A DNA stretch of 64,000 nucleotides from Yersinia proxima. Its GTDB lineage: Bacteria; Pseudomonadota; Gammaproteobacteria; Enterobacterales; Enterobacteriaceae. A model generated the notes under the pieces. That model searched no databases and was not told the origin of the DNA. It was given only the letters and a program-made list of their open reading frames with translations. The position numbers and the translations under genes are program-made. This document shows positions 9,758 to 19,351 of this stretch, one piece after another. The stretch lies in NCBI RefSeq assembly GCF_902170785.1, contig NZ_CABHYG010000009.1, positions 372,001 through 436,000 of the forward strand. The letters run 5' to 3'. Every line of letters begins with the position of its first letter. The stretch's first letter is position 1.

Positions 9758-10522
9758 ATGTTGCCTGAACTTTCCGATGCGCAAGCCCTGCGTTATAACC
9801 GGCAGATTGTCTTACGTGGTTTTGATTTTGACGGTCAGGAAAAACTGAATGCCGCTAAGGTATTAATTGTTGGATTAGGTGGCCTCGGGTGTGCCGCAGC
9901 ACAATATCTGGCGGTAGCTGGTGTGGGTCATCTCACTCTGCTGGATTTTGACCGGGTTTCTCTTTCCAACCTACAAAGGCAGGTTCTTCACCGTGATAAC
10001 CGTATCGGCATGGCTAAGGTAGCTTCTGCGACACTGACTTTGTCTGAGATGAATCCCAACCTGATAATCAAAACCATTGATGCCCAGTTAGATGATGAAC
10101 AACTTGCCATTGCCATAGCTGAACATCAATTGGTGTTAGATTGTACCGATAATGTCGCCAGTCGTGAGCAACTTAACCGCTTATGCCATGCACAGCGTAA
10201 ACCATTGGTTTCAGGTGCGGCGATCCGTATGGAGGGGCAAGTCAGTGTATTTACCTATCAAGAGGATCAGCCGTGCTATCGCTGCCTGAGCCGGTTGTTT
10301 GGTAATAACGCCCTAACCTGCGTTGAAGCTGGAGTCATGGCTCCATTAGTGGGTATTATTGGCAATCTACAAGCGATGGAAGCCATAAAGTTACTGGCCG
10401 ATTATGGACAGGTGATATCAGGTCGTATACTGATGTATGACGCCATGACAGCAGAGTTTCGGAGTTTAAAACTGGCAAAAGACATCAACTGCGAAGTTTG
10501 TAGCAACAGCGGGTTGGAATAA
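9758..10522 (+). CDS. moeB: Molybdopterin-synthase adenylyltransferase MoeB
   Basis: Activates the C terminus of MoaD by adenylation for later thiolation; cytosolic, ThiF/E1-like fold. At 254 residues it is close to E. coli MoeB (249). The nucleotide-binding loop GLGGLGC is at residues 39-45, the Asp131-containing DCTDN motif follows, the zinc ligands are Cys173/Cys176 (CYRC) and Cys245/Cys248 (CEVC), and Cys188 is the conserved extra cysteine. It is the second gene of the moeAB operon and is closed by a strong hairpin. Confidence 0.96.
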   Translation: MLPELSDAQALRYNRQIVLRGFDFDGQEKLNAAKVLIVGLGGLGCAAAQYLAVAGVGHLTLLDFDRVSLSNLQRQVLHRDNRIGMAKVASATLTLSEMNPNLIIKTIDAQLDDEQLAIAIAEHQLVLDCTDNVASREQLNRLCHAQRKPLVSGAAIRMEGQVSVFTYQEDQPCYRCLSRLFGNNALTCVEAGVMAPLVGIIGNLQAMEAIKLLADYGQVISGRILMYDAMTAEFRSLKLAKDINCEVCSNSGLE

Positions 10523-10852
10523 ATGGCTGACAAACCTATTTTATAGCATCAAGAGAACTGTACCCTGAGGGAGGCTCATGGCCTCCCTTAGTTTTGGAAT
10601 TCCGAAATTTTAAGGACTATCTATTATTTTACTTTCTTAAGAAATAAGGCCGTAAGTTACACCGGGAGACTTATTTACCATTATTTTCCATAACTTTTTT
10701 TGAATTTTTTTGACTTTCTTGTGCTCTGCATTAGTCCAATAGTTGAGTCAAGAATTTATGTACTAAGATACTTTCCTCACGAATTCTTTCTTAACTTAAT
10801 TCAATCTTCATCTGCATATTATTGGAGTTGAATGCTATCCGGAGATAGTATT
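10523..10852 (+). other. Intergenic region moeB to M60 protease
   Basis: After the moeB terminator there are about 255 bp of AT-rich sequence with runs of T and A and no credible ORF. This is the likely promoter region of the secreted protease; no single promoter stands out. Two starts compete at its end: ATG 10832 (GGAG only 4 bp away) and ATG 10853 (GGAG at 10841-10844, 8 bp away). Confidence 0.5.
10565..10596 (+). terminator. Terminator of moeAB
   Basis: A 7-bp GC stem GGGAGGC/GCCTCCC with a TCATG loop is extended by weaker outer pairs and followed by GTTTTGG. It lies 43 bp after the moeB stop. Confidence 0.85.
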
Positions 10853-12841
10853 ATGTTTCGCCCTGCTTTTCGCAATACGCCTATTGCCCTGAGCCTATTA
10901 ATGGCACTGAGCTTTTCCTCTACGTTATCTGCAGCTATTGCAGATGTTCCGAGCAATATATCAGTTCAGCGAGCTGAAACTGCAAATAGTAATATTACAT
11001 CTGAAGCATCACGGCAAATTCGCTTGGTTCAAAATGGTTCACCACTATATTGGAATGAGCAACAAAAGCGTCAATTCCTTACTCATCCAACGCAATCCAG
11101 CGGCTTCTGGGCTAACAAAGGTGATAACCTACGTATTGAATACCAGCATCAAGGGGAAGATATTGATGTATTGCCTGAGCTGTGGATTGTGCCGGTTAAG
11201 AAAGGCAAAGAAGAAAACTTTGAACGGCAGGTAGTTAAACTGCAACAAGGCATCAATGAAATTGAAGTTGAGAATACCGGCCCACTTTATTTTGTAGCAG
11301 CTAACCAACAAGGTAGCAGTGAGATCAAGATTAATCTGCTCGAGGGTGGCAAACCGATGCCACGCTTTATTCTGGGCGAAAATACCATTGAAGATTGGCA
11401 AGCACAGTTAGTGAAGTTTGGGGATTCACCTTTCGCTGAACTAGTGGGTAAGCGTATGATCCTCACCATGCCAATTAAAAATATGCGTAAACAAGCGACT
11501 GATCCTGAGGGAGTTTTGGTCTTGTGGGACCGTATTGTCGACCTGGCGGAAGAACAATTTGGACTCAGCACCGAGAAAGCCTTCCCCCATCGAGCTACAC
11601 CTTTCCAATATCAATTTGTCGGTAAACCAGATAGCACATCAGGTTATATGTCAGCATCCAATTACTGGCTAGGTTCTAATGCTGCTGGCTTTTTGGAAGT
11701 CATTAATACCTATAAATTACAAAATAATGGTTGGGGGTCATGGCATGAGTTGGGTCACCACTATCAAATGCCAGCATGGACATTTGATAGTGATATAGAA
11801 GTTACGGAAAACCTGACTTCATTGTATGTTCAGCGTGCTTTAGGCGGAACTTCGCGTATGGAAGCAGAATCACGTTGGGATGAAATTGCTGATTTTCTGA
11901 ATAAAAGAAGCAAAAAATATGAAGATGGCGACGTGTTTGTCCGTTTAGGTATGTTTTGGCAACTGGATTTAGCATTTGGTAAAGACTTCTACCAACGCCT
12001 TGGTGACCGTTACCGCACGCTAGCTGCCGCTGAATGGCCAAAAAATGACGATGAGAAAAAACAACGTTTTCTGCTGGAAACCAGTCGTGTTGCTGGCATT
12101 AACCTAAAATCATTTTTCCATAAGTGGGGAATAAAACCGACAAAAGAAACCAGCGCCCAATTAAAAGCAATGAACTTGCCAGACCTAAGGGAGCCTATTT
12201 GGGAGAATAGAGACAGTAATATTGCCTACAGTTATTCGTTAACCCAGCAAAATATCACCGGAGATGTACGCCTGCCTGATACAGTTAATGTGGGGGATAT
12301 CTTCACCGTAGCTGTCGAAGTTACGAACCGTAATACATCAACCTTGACTTACCAGTGGGATATTCCAAAAGGTGTTGAAGTTATTACGGATAATGGTAAA
12401 GAAATAACTCTGCGAGCACCACATAATGTATTACAAAATACCATGCTATCTATTCCTGTTACGGTAACAGATAGCAATAATATCGCAATGAGACTGGCAA
12501 GCTCGATTCAATTGAAAACGCCAGGTGAAAATATTTCTCCCCGCGAGGCTTATGATCAACTAATTAAGCAGCGTTACAAATTAGAGGGTGACCTTAATCA
12601 TTGGGATAGTGCATCACATCAAGGCAGCCCAGGCACTATCTATTTATACGATAACCATTACACAGGAACTCGTGATTATTTCCGTTTAAAAACGAGTTCG
12701 TATTGGTATTTCCCAACGAATCAAACCAGCAATACATATTGGGAATATTTGGAGAGTTACGATAGTAACCAATATCTGAATGACGATGTTATTAAGCAAG
12801 TCACGGCGATCACATCAGCAGCAAAACCCGATGAGAAATAA
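10853..12841 (+). CDS. Secreted M60-family (enhancin-like) zinc metalloprotease
   Basis: A 662-residue protein with a signal peptide (MFRPAFRNTP, hydrophobic IALSLLMAL, cleavage near residue 27-30). The zinc site is HELGH at 298-302 with the third ligand likely Glu319 in VTENL, the spacing of peptidase family M60, whose members cut mucins and other glycoproteins. Residues 75-175 look like the beta-rich N-terminal domain usual in M60 proteins. About 480-560 is an immunoglobulin-like beta region (VNVGDIFTVAVEVTNRNT), and the C terminus may bind substrate. The start at 10853 was chosen by ribosome-site spacing; 10832 would add seven residues. It stands alone between terminators. A role in mucus or peritrophic-matrix breakdown is inference. 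Confidence 0.85.
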   Translation: MFRPAFRNTPIALSLLMALSFSSTLSAAIADVPSNISVQRAETANSNITSEASRQIRLVQNGSPLYWNEQQKRQFLTHPTQSSGFWANKGDNLRIEYQHQGEDIDVLPELWIVPVKKGKEENFERQVVKLQQGINEIEVENTGPLYFVAANQQGSSEIKINLLEGGKPMPRFILGENTIEDWQAQLVKFGDSPFAELVGKRMILTMPIKNMRKQATDPEGVLVLWDRIVDLAEEQFGLSTEKAFPHRATPFQYQFVGKPDSTSGYMSASNYWLGSNAAGFLEVINTYKLQNNGWGSWHELGHHYQMPAWTFDSDIEVTENLTSLYVQRALGGTSRMEAESRWDEIADFLNKRSKKYEDGDVFVRLGMFWQLDLAFGKDFYQRLGDRYRTLAAAEWPKNDDEKKQRFLLETSRVAGINLKSFFHKWGIKPTKETSAQLKAMNLPDLREPIWENRDSNIAYSYSLTQQNITGDVRLPDTVNVGDIFTVAVEVTNRNTSTLTYQWDIPKGVEVITDNGKEITLRAPHNVLQNTMLSIPVTVTDSNNIAMRLASSIQLKTPGENISPREAYDQLIKQRYKLEGDLNHWDSASHQGSPGTIYLYDNHYTGTRDYFRLKTSSYWYFPTNQTSNTYWEYLESYDSNQYLNDDVIKQVTAITSAAKPDEK

Positions 12842-12856
12842 GTAGAGTTCTGTAAA

Positions 12857-12911
12857 GCAGGGGAAACCCTGCCTTTAGACAGTAGAGCTGATGCCATCAA
12901 TGCATCAGCTC
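12857..12911 (+). terminator. Two hairpins after the M60 protease gene
   Basis: GCAGGG/CCCTGC (12857-12872) closes a GAAA tetraloop. GAGCTGATGC/GCATCAGCTC (12885-12911) is a perfect 10-bp stem. Neither has a strong T tract. They lie between convergent genes and probably limit read-through from both sides. Confidence 0.5.
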
Positions 12912-12935
12912 TCATATCAACACGCAGTCATATAA

Positions 12936-14531
12936 TCAGGATTGAATACCTTGGCTACGCAGATAGTCTTCGTAGTTACCGGTAAAGTCGATCAACTTAC
13001 TTGGCGTCATTTCAATCACTCGGGTCGCCAGTGAACTGACAAACTCACGGTCATGGGAAACGAAGATTAACGTACCTTCATACATTTCCAATGCCATGTT
13101 AAGGGCTTCAATCGATTCCATATCCAAATGGTTGGTTGGCTCATCCATTACCAAAATATTAGGGCGCTGCATCATCAGCTTGCCAAACAGCATCCGCCCT
13201 TTTTCACCACCCGACAAGACCTGTACTTTCTTCTTGATATCGTCCTGGCTGAACAGTAAACGGCCCAGCACACTGCGCACAGCCTGCTCGTCGTCCTTTT
13301 CCTGTTTCCACTGACTCATCCAGTCAAATACCGTCAGATCAATTTCAAAATCACTGGCGTGGTCCTGTGCATAATAGCCAATCTTGCTGTTTTCAGACCA
13401 TTTCACAGTACCAGCATCTGCTTCATAATCCCCGACCAGGGTTTTGAGTAAAGTCGATTTACCAATACCGTTCGGCCCAAGAATAGCGACTTTTTCACCC
13501 ACTTCCAGGCGCAGATTCAGGTTTTTAAACAGTGGACCGTTATCAAAACCTTTAGTCAGCATTTCAACTTCCAGCGCATTACGGAACAACTTTTTATCCT
13601 GATCAAAGCGGATAAACGGATTTTGGCGGCTAGACGCTTTCACTTCATCAAGCTGAATTTTATCAATCTGACGAGCGCGTGAAGTTGCCTGTTTGGATTT
13701 AGAGGCGTTGGCACTAAAGCGGCTGACGAAAGATTGCAGCTCGGAAATTTGGGCCTTTTTCTTCGCATTATCAGAGAGTAGACGCTCGCGAGCTTGTGTC
13801 GCCGCAGTCATGTATTCGTCATAGTTACCCGGATAAACACGCAGTTCGCCGTAATCCAAATCCGCCATGTGGGTACAGACCATATTCAGGAAGTGACGGT
13901 CATGGGAAATAATGATCATGGTACTGCTACGTTCGTTCAGAACTTGTTCCAACCAGCGGATAGTATCGATATCCAGGTTGTTGGTCGGTTCGTCGAGTAA
14001 CAAAATTTCTGGATCTGAGAACAAAGCCTGTGCCAGCAATACACGCAATTTAAAGCCAGGCGCAATTTCGCTCATCAAACCATAATGCTGTTCAACTGGA
14101 ATACCGACACCCAGCAGCAATTCACCAGCACGGGCTTCTGCGCTATAACCATCCATTTCACCGTAGGCAACTTCCAGATCAGCCACTTTATAGCCGTCTG
14201 CTTCGCTCATTTCAGCCATGGCGTAAATGCGATCGCGCTCTTCTTTCACTTCCCACAACTCGCCGTGACCCATAATAACTGTGTCCAGCACTGTGTTGTT
14301 TTCAAAGGCGAATTGATCCTGACGCAACTTACCCAGACGCTCATTAGGGTCGAGGAATACGTTACCGGCACTTGGTATCAGATCACCACCAAGGATTTTC
14401 ATGAATGTGGATTTACCACAACCATTAGCACCGATCAGGCCATAGCGATTACCGCCACCGAATTTTACTGAAATGTTCTCAAACAGCGGCTTGCTGCCGA
14501 ATTGCATGGTGATATTGTTAGTACTTAGCAC
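12936..14531 (-). CDS. ybiT: ABC-F family ATPase YbiT
   Basis: A 531-residue soluble protein with two ABC ATPase domains and no membrane segments; ABC-F proteins act on the ribosome rather than as transporters. Walker A motifs are GANGCGKS and GPNGIGKS, signatures around [13 protein letters not shown] and LSGGEKGRM, Walker [12 protein letters not shown] and [11 protein letters not shown], and the linker between the domains is Lys/Arg-rich ([15 protein letters not shown]). The sequence follows E. coli YbiT (530 residues) throughout. The longest ORF begins at 14642, but the GTG at 14531 gives the family N terminus ([11 protein letters not shown]). The gene converges on the M60 protease gene. 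Confidence 0.92.
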   Translation of the reverse strand: MLSTNNITMQFGSKPLFENISVKFGGGNRYGLIGANGCGKSTFMKILGGDLIPSAGNVFLDPNERLGKLRQDQFAFENNTVLDTVIMGHGELWEVKEERDRIYAMAEMSEADGYKVADLEVAYGEMDGYSAEARAGELLLGVGIPVEQHYGLMSEIAPGFKLRVLLAQALFSDPEILLLDEPTNNLDIDTIRWLEQVLNERSSTMIIISHDRHFLNMVCTHMADLDYGELRVYPGNYDEYMTAATQARERLLSDNAKKKAQISELQSFVSRFSANASKSKQATSRARQIDKIQLDEVKASSRQNPFIRFDQDKKLFRNALEVEMLTKGFDNGPLFKNLNLRLEVGEKVAILGPNGIGKSTLLKTLVGDYEADAGTVKWSENSKIGYYAQDHASDFEIDLTVFDWMSQWKQEKDDEQAVRSVLGRLLFSQDDIKKKVQVLSGGEKGRMLFGKLMMQRPNILVMDEPTNHLDMESIEALNMALEMYEGTLIFVSHDREFVSSLATRVIEMTPSKLIDFTGNYEDYLRSQGIQS

Positions 14532-14710
14532 AGAGCTCGCTCTCGATTGGATTACTGAATAAGGGTATTCAAGAATACTAGAAAATGTGATTCGGCGCGC
14601 ATTATGCCACAAGATGGCAAGAGTATCGCCTCCAGTTTGCATGAAATCTCAGCAGCAGCGGAAAGTGAGCAAGATTTGGGGTCGAACAGCCCCATTAAAT
14701 AGATGAGATA

Positions 14711-16120
14711 TTAGCCTTGAGCGTCATTGGTACATTGCAGTGCGCTGTATTTATCCAATAGGAAAGGCCGTAGATACCCGACTGTATTGGACATCGGTAG
14801 CACCTCTTCGCTGAGATGAATATTGAGTATATTACTGAGGTAATCACGCCGTTTTTGTATTCTTTGCCAAACATCGGGGTAATGGGCGGCCAGTTCATCA
14901 CGCAAATGTTGATCAGCCAATGCAATACAGTCCTCAGCACTCGCACCCGCGTAACCTTGTACCGAAGGAATGATATCGATTTGGAATAACATTCCACTGC
15001 GAATTCTTTCTTCCGAGCCATTATAAATAGGCGAACACAACCATTCTTCATCCGCGACCAAATGCCCAGGGTTTAATGACCAATGGTATTGCGACTTCGG
15101 TAAAACAGCGTCAATTGCTGTATACATCTCTTTGCCGGACATACCAATACGGATATTTTCCAGCCAGGTTACGACCGCGGCGTAATAAGGAATAGCAACT
15201 CTCTCGAGATAATCCCTTTGTGCCAAAGGCAGCTCATCGCTGTGATGTACAGCATAACCCGTTCTACTGCTTAGGCCACCTTTATACCCGGTGGTTAATG
15301 ATATTTTATCACCAGGTTGCACAATTTTATCACCAGGATACAAATTAGCCTTTTCAAAGCGATCGCCGGTTGCAGCAATCATCACAACAGTATTCGGCTG
15401 CCCTTCATCTGCCAGATAAGAGCCAAGTTGCTTCTCAGTTACGCCGATATCTACCGCAGTTAATGCATTAAGAATACAATTAGAGGCCAGATTAGCCCCA
15501 TATTCGTAATGAGCTAACTCATTGGCATTATTAGTGACTCTGGCTGCTGCATCACTACCAATAAATAGGTTTGTTGCGTTAACAACTAAAGTTGACGATG
15601 AAACTGTTTGCTTTATTGCAGATAAAATAAAATGTGGAATATCAAATAATTGATTATTATCATCCAACTTGCTGGTAAATAACTTCCATCCAACAATGCC
15701 GATTTTTTTAGCCTGCTGCACGCCAGTGTCCGCCAATAATTCAGCTAACGTTTTGCTGTTCTCCATGGGTTGATTCGGTAGCGAAAAATAGGGAACATGA
15801 ATAGCTGTATTGCTAACCCGCGCATATTGAGACAGTTTTAAATTCTCGTTGCCTAGCAATAAAAAGACTTCCCCTGATGCATGTAATACCAAAGCGGCCT
15901 CTTCAAATCGGGGGATAAAGCCAGTCAGATACTCAAAGTTACCACCATGTTCCTTATCGGCATAAACCAGCAAATAATCAATATTAGCCTGAGCCATATT
16001 GGCGATAACTTTAGCTTTTCGAACAATGATTGTTTCATCGCTAATCGCTACCTTAGTGACAGCATTGAATCTCGGGGGTGCATCGATAGGGCTAAGTTTA
16101 ATATGACGTTGAGCGCTCAT
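14711..16120 (-). CDS. M24 (aminopeptidase P/creatinase fold) protein with degenerate metal site
   Basis: A 469-residue protein with an N-terminal creatinase-type domain (about 30-180) and a C-terminal pita-bread domain (about 195-400). Metal-dependent M24 enzymes need two Asp, one His and two Glu ligands. Here the region that normally reads DxG...SDxTRT is SLTTGYKGGLSSRTGYA (274-290), with Thr/Ser in place of both Asp. The His is kept in NPGHL (His353), the usual first Glu is Asp382 (QIDIIP) and the last Glu may be Glu396 (SAEDCIAL). It may therefore be a metal-free hydrolase like creatinase, or non-catalytic. It lies 51 bp after a CDF transporter gene on the same strand, so the two may share a message. 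The substrate is unknown. Confidence 0.8.
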   Translation of the reverse strand: MSAQRHIKLSPIDAPPRFNAVTKVAISDETIIVRKAKVIANMAQANIDYLLVYADKEHGGNFEYLTGFIPRFEEAALVLHASGEVFLLLGNENLKLSQYARVSNTAIHVPYFSLPNQPMENSKTLAELLADTGVQQAKKIGIVGWKLFTSKLDDNNQLFDIPHFILSAIKQTVSSSTLVVNATNLFIGSDAAARVTNNANELAHYEYGANLASNCILNALTAVDIGVTEKQLGSYLADEGQPNTVVMIAATGDRFEKANLYPGDKIVQPGDKISLTTGYKGGLSSRTGYAVHHSDELPLAQRDYLERVAIPYYAAVVTWLENIRIGMSGKEMYTAIDAVLPKSQYHWSLNPGHLVADEEWLCSPIYNGSEERIRSGMLFQIDIIPSVQGYAGASAEDCIALADQHLRDELAAHYPDVWQRIQKRRDYLSNILNIHLSEEVLPMSNTVGYLRPFLLDKYSALQCTNDAQG

Positions 16121-16171
16121 TTTTATTACCTCGATTAGTTAATATAAACCACTGCCCCATAGCTGCTTACA

Positions 16172-17110
16172 CTACAACCATTTAGGATTGCGCGTAAATG
16201 AGATGGTTAACCAGCGATGTGGCCCTGATTCACCAATCGCGTGAGAAATTTCATCGCGTATCTTGTCAAAATAAGACACGCCGCTGTTTTCCATTTCTGG
16301 TGGAATAACCACATGAATCTCAACAAATAAGCCACGGCCAATGCGGGTAGCGTAATGCGAATAATCGATAAATTGATATTTCGCCATCAGTTTATCCATC
16401 AAACTTTCCATAGAGGCGTCTAGCGTATCCGGTGTCATTTGTAATACTTCACGGACAGCAGCGATAACAGTCTTTATTGGAACAGATATCAATATCAGCG
16501 TTAACAGCGCCAGTACTGCAGGGTCAGTATAAACAATCAAATGTTCATAACGCGTGCCTTCCATACTCCAGGAAAGTAAAAAAGCCACTAATAAAGCAGA
16601 ACTGATACACGCCGACATTAACCAACTTTTGGTATCCAATGCGATTAACTCGGACTTAACACGTTTATTTAAACGACGTTGCTTTAAAAAGATAGTAAAA
16701 CAGAAAACACTGACTACTAATGCATACACAATCGCCCAACCCAGCTCTAATTCACGCCCGCCATCAATAATGCCTTTTATCGCATTAACAAAAGCATACA
16801 GACAGAGAAAGGCCAGTAGACTGCCATTGAAAGCTAATACCAGAGGCTCTACATGCCAGAAACCATATTGAAAACGGCGACTATTGGGTTGCCCCAGCAA
16901 TCGAGATACTAAGAGAGATAAACTGCACATCCCCGCATCCAGAGCAGAGAACATGCCATCAAAAATTATCGACATCGATCCACATATAATGCCGAAAACA
17001 ATCCCCATAATGGCAATGAATAAAGTACAAAAAATCGAGCGCCGCAAAATTTGCTGCTCAAGTTTAGTATCATGCAGTATAGGTGCTGCCTGTTCACTCA
17101 GTGTTGTCAT
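16172..17110 (-). CDS. Cation diffusion facilitator family transporter
   Basis: A 312-residue inner-membrane protein with about six hydrophobic segments (roughly 30-50, 60-80, 95-115, 130-150, 165-185, 195-215) and a C-terminal cytoplasmic domain (about 225-312), the CDF layout. The second segment contains FDGMFSALDAG, the counterpart of the CDF metal-site region but with an Asp pattern differing from ZitB/FieF, so the metal cannot be named. The C-terminal domain, with HYATRIGRGLFVEIHVVIP, fits the family's ferredoxin-like domain. It is the first gene of a probable two-gene unit with the M24-fold gene. Specificity is unknown. Confidence 0.85.
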   Translation of the reverse strand: MTTLSEQAAPILHDTKLEQQILRRSIFCTLFIAIMGIVFGIICGSMSIIFDGMFSALDAGMCSLSLLVSRLLGQPNSRRFQYGFWHVEPLVLAFNGSLLAFLCLYAFVNAIKGIIDGGRELELGWAIVYALVVSVFCFTIFLKQRRLNKRVKSELIALDTKSWLMSACISSALLVAFLLSWSMEGTRYEHLIVYTDPAVLALLTLILISVPIKTVIAAVREVLQMTPDTLDASMESLMDKLMAKYQFIDYSHYATRIGRGLFVEIHVVIPPEMENSGVSYFDKIRDEISHAIGESGPHRWLTISFTRNPKWL

Positions 17111-17608
17111 GATTACAACCTATTTTAGACCAACCTATTGTTTTATAAACCCTATTATTATTCACTCAGCTTTATGTGCAAATCACGACAGAGACAATGA
17201 AGGCAAATCAAAGCTAATAATAGTGTGTCATATTATTCCATTTTTACCAGTAAATTAGGTTGTAACGTCCAAATAAAAAACCTTGTTAATATCTTGTTTT
17301 TACTTATATAAAATAAGATGTTTTTGATCAGAAGAGATTTTATAGCGCTGATTAACATTTAAATAGATTTATTTACCGTTCCATTTTCGTCTTTATCTTA
17401 AAGATATTAACCATCATCACTTTATACTTATAACCAGCAACAGATTTTGTTAATTTTAATAACATATAACGACAAGCTAACGTTTCAATTAACAACAGAT
17501 ATTCAATTAACAATAGCCATATTAAATGAGTAGAAGTTGTTATTCATCAAGAATAGCGTTTCCGCATAAAGATATTATGCACCGCTTAATACCCGTCCTG
17601 GGGGAAAT
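17111..17608. other. Divergent intergenic region, CDF transporter and alpha/beta hydrolase
   Basis: About 500 bp of strongly AT-rich DNA between divergent genes. It holds no convincing ORF and no clear hairpin. ATTCAATTAACAA-type sequence occurs twice near 17485-17515, but the repeat is short. Promoters for both neighbours must lie here; none is clear enough to name. Confidence 0.4.
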
Positions 17609-18301
17609 ATGGAAACAAAACTTAATATTTTATTAGTACATGGCGCGTGGGCTGATGGTTCGCAATGGCGGCATATTATTCCAGCCCTGCACGCTTTGGG
17701 ACACAGGGTTATTGCAATACAAAATCCGTTAACATCGTTGGCAGATGATGTCGAGCGCACCATCAAGCTAACAACTGCGTTGTATGGCCCAACATTATTA
17801 GTCGGTCACTCTTACGGTGGAATGGTGATTACTCAAGTCGGACATTTGCAAAATGTCGTGGGGATGGTTTATCTCGCCGCTTTTGCACCGGATGCAGGAG
17901 AAAGCCTATCCAGTACTTATGCATTACGTAAACCACCTGTTGGTGCGGCTTACATTCGCCCTGACGATAACGGTTTTTTATGGATAGACACAGACCAATT
18001 CCATGAGAATATGTGCCAAGATATTGATGAAAGTGAAGCGCTAGTGATGGCTTTGGCACAAAAACCTTTAGCAGCCCGTATTCTTACGGATAAGTCTGCT
18101 CAGCCAGCCTGGCGCGTCAAACCCTGTTGGTATCAGATTTCAACAGAAGACAGAATGCTGCCCGTTGAAACACAACGCGACTTTACCGCACGAATTAAGG
18201 CACAAAAAGTGATTGAACTGCCTTCTGGCCACTCAGCTCATCTATCTCACCCGCAACAAGTTATTGATCTAATTACTGATGCAGCGAATGCCGTCAGATA
18301 A
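17609..18301 (+). CDS. Alpha/beta hydrolase family protein
   Basis: A 230-residue cytosolic hydrolase related to the EstC / salicylate-binding-protein type esterases. The oxyanion motif LLVHGAWADGSQW is at residues 9-21, the nucleophile elbow is GHSYGG (Ser about 70), and the C-terminal His is in LPSGHSAHLSHP. No signal peptide is present. The acid is probably the Asp in STEDRMLP. A bidirectional terminator follows, shared with convergent ompX. The substrate cannot be read from the sequence or the context. Confidence 0.85.
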   Translation: METKLNILLVHGAWADGSQWRHIIPALHALGHRVIAIQNPLTSLADDVERTIKLTTALYGPTLLVGHSYGGMVITQVGHLQNVVGMVYLAAFAPDAGESLSSTYALRKPPVGAAYIRPDDNGFLWIDTDQFHENMCQDIDESEALVMALAQKPLAARILTDKSAQPAWRVKPCWYQISTEDRMLPVETQRDFTARIKAQKVIELPSGHSAHLSHPQQVIDLITDAANAVR

Positions 18302-18341
18302 TCTCTAATTTCTTACCAAAACTACCACGATAACAGACGAA

Positions 18342-18367
18342 AAAAATCCGCCCGAAAGCGGATTTTT
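18342..18367. terminator. Bidirectional terminator between hydrolase and ompX
   Basis: AAAAATCCGC/GCGGATTTTT, a 10-bp stem with a six-base loop, gives a T run on both strands, so it can end both convergent transcripts. Confidence 0.9.
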
Positions 18368-18421
18368 ATCAAATACAGGATTCACCTTTAAAGATGAATG
18401 CTGATCATCCTAAGCTGTTGC

Positions 18422-18949
18422 TTAGAAAGTGTAACCAACGCCAGCAACCCAAGTACCAACGTCAACGTTACGGATGCGGCTCTGTTCGTAAGAAACGTCC
18501 AGGGCAACATTTTGCATTGGGTTAAACTGCAAACCTGCGCCGTAGGTGAAACCGTAATCGCTGGTGCTGTTCTTGTCGCTAAGAGATGTTGGGTAGTTCT
18601 GGCTGAAACGGCCATAACCCACACCAACCAGGCCATAAACGCTAGCCCAATCGTTGATACGGTAAGCTGGGCCAGCTGTGATGGCGTTGTATTGTGCTTT
18701 GTTGTAAACAGACGCGCTGTCGCCGAAGCTGCTTTTTTCAGTGTGAGTGAAAGAGGTGATATAACCCAGTTGAGAATCACTCCACTCATAACGGTATTTC
18801 AGGTTGAAACCTGAAGATTTGTTAGCAACACCTGAGTAATCGCTCTGGGCATAACCACCAGAAACGGTGCTTTGACCTGCAAAGGCTGAACCTGCGGTCA
18901 CTGCTAATACACAAGCTGCTACAGCTGAAAGACATGCAATTTTATTCAT
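18422..18949 (-). CDS. ompX: Outer membrane protein OmpX (Ail/Lom family)
   Basis: A 175-residue precursor with signal peptide ending AFA-GQ; the mature chain forms an eight-strand outer-membrane beta-barrel. The motifs FNLKYRYEW, ITAGPAYRINDWASVYG, YGAGLQFNPMQNVALDVSYEQSRIR and C-terminal GVGYTF closely follow E. coli OmpX. The ATG at 18949 with GAGGTGG upstream was chosen over the in-frame GTG at 18955. In Yersinia, OmpX and Ail are adhesion/serum-resistance proteins; this one is in the OmpX map position next to rhtA, so it is the housekeeping member. A long leader region lies upstream. Confidence 0.95.
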   Translation of the reverse strand: MNKIACLSAVAACVLAVTAGSAFAGQSTVSGGYAQSDYSGVANKSSGFNLKYRYEWSDSQLGYITSFTHTEKSSFGDSASVYNKAQYNAITAGPAYRINDWASVYGLVGVGYGRFSQNYPTSLSDKNSTSDYGFTYGAGLQFNPMQNVALDVSYEQSRIRNVDVGTWVAGVGYTF

Positions 18950-19351
18950 AACCACCTCGAAAGACGCAAATTTTTAGATGAAACTAAAACACCATGAAAT
19001 TATAACAAAAAGTAGCGTGAAACTCTGCTTACTAATGATTGTCTAATCATTTATTTGGTGTAACAAAGAGTTTCAAGCATCATCTATCCTACTAATACAC
19101 TTATGAATTTTGGCTATGTTACTCCTTTTTGTGACATTCATCACCAAAACCTATTCCAGACTATTCTTAATTTTATCGCTCAATAAAACAACAGAAGCAG
19201 CGTTAAAAAACAGCAAGATCAGAAACAAATTATTTATTTTTTTATTTTTTCCCCTTTGTTATGTCCATCAGTAATTTTTAAACACTCAATCGACATTTCA
19301 TTTACACTGGCAAGGATTGATACCGACTATTTTTCTTTGAGGCTCAAAAGG
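18950..19351. other. Divergent intergenic region ompX / rhtA
   Basis: About 400 bp, AT-rich, without a credible gene. It must hold the ompX promoter and 5' leader (the strand running left) and the rhtA promoter. The ORF that includes rhtA extends to 19256, but those 32 codons lack family similarity. No terminator or strong palindrome was seen. Confidence 0.4.

Noticed and set aside
14532-14642. Longer N terminus for YbiT
   Set aside because: The extra residues are not part of the ABC-F family; GTG at 14531 gives E. coli YbiT length and N terminus.
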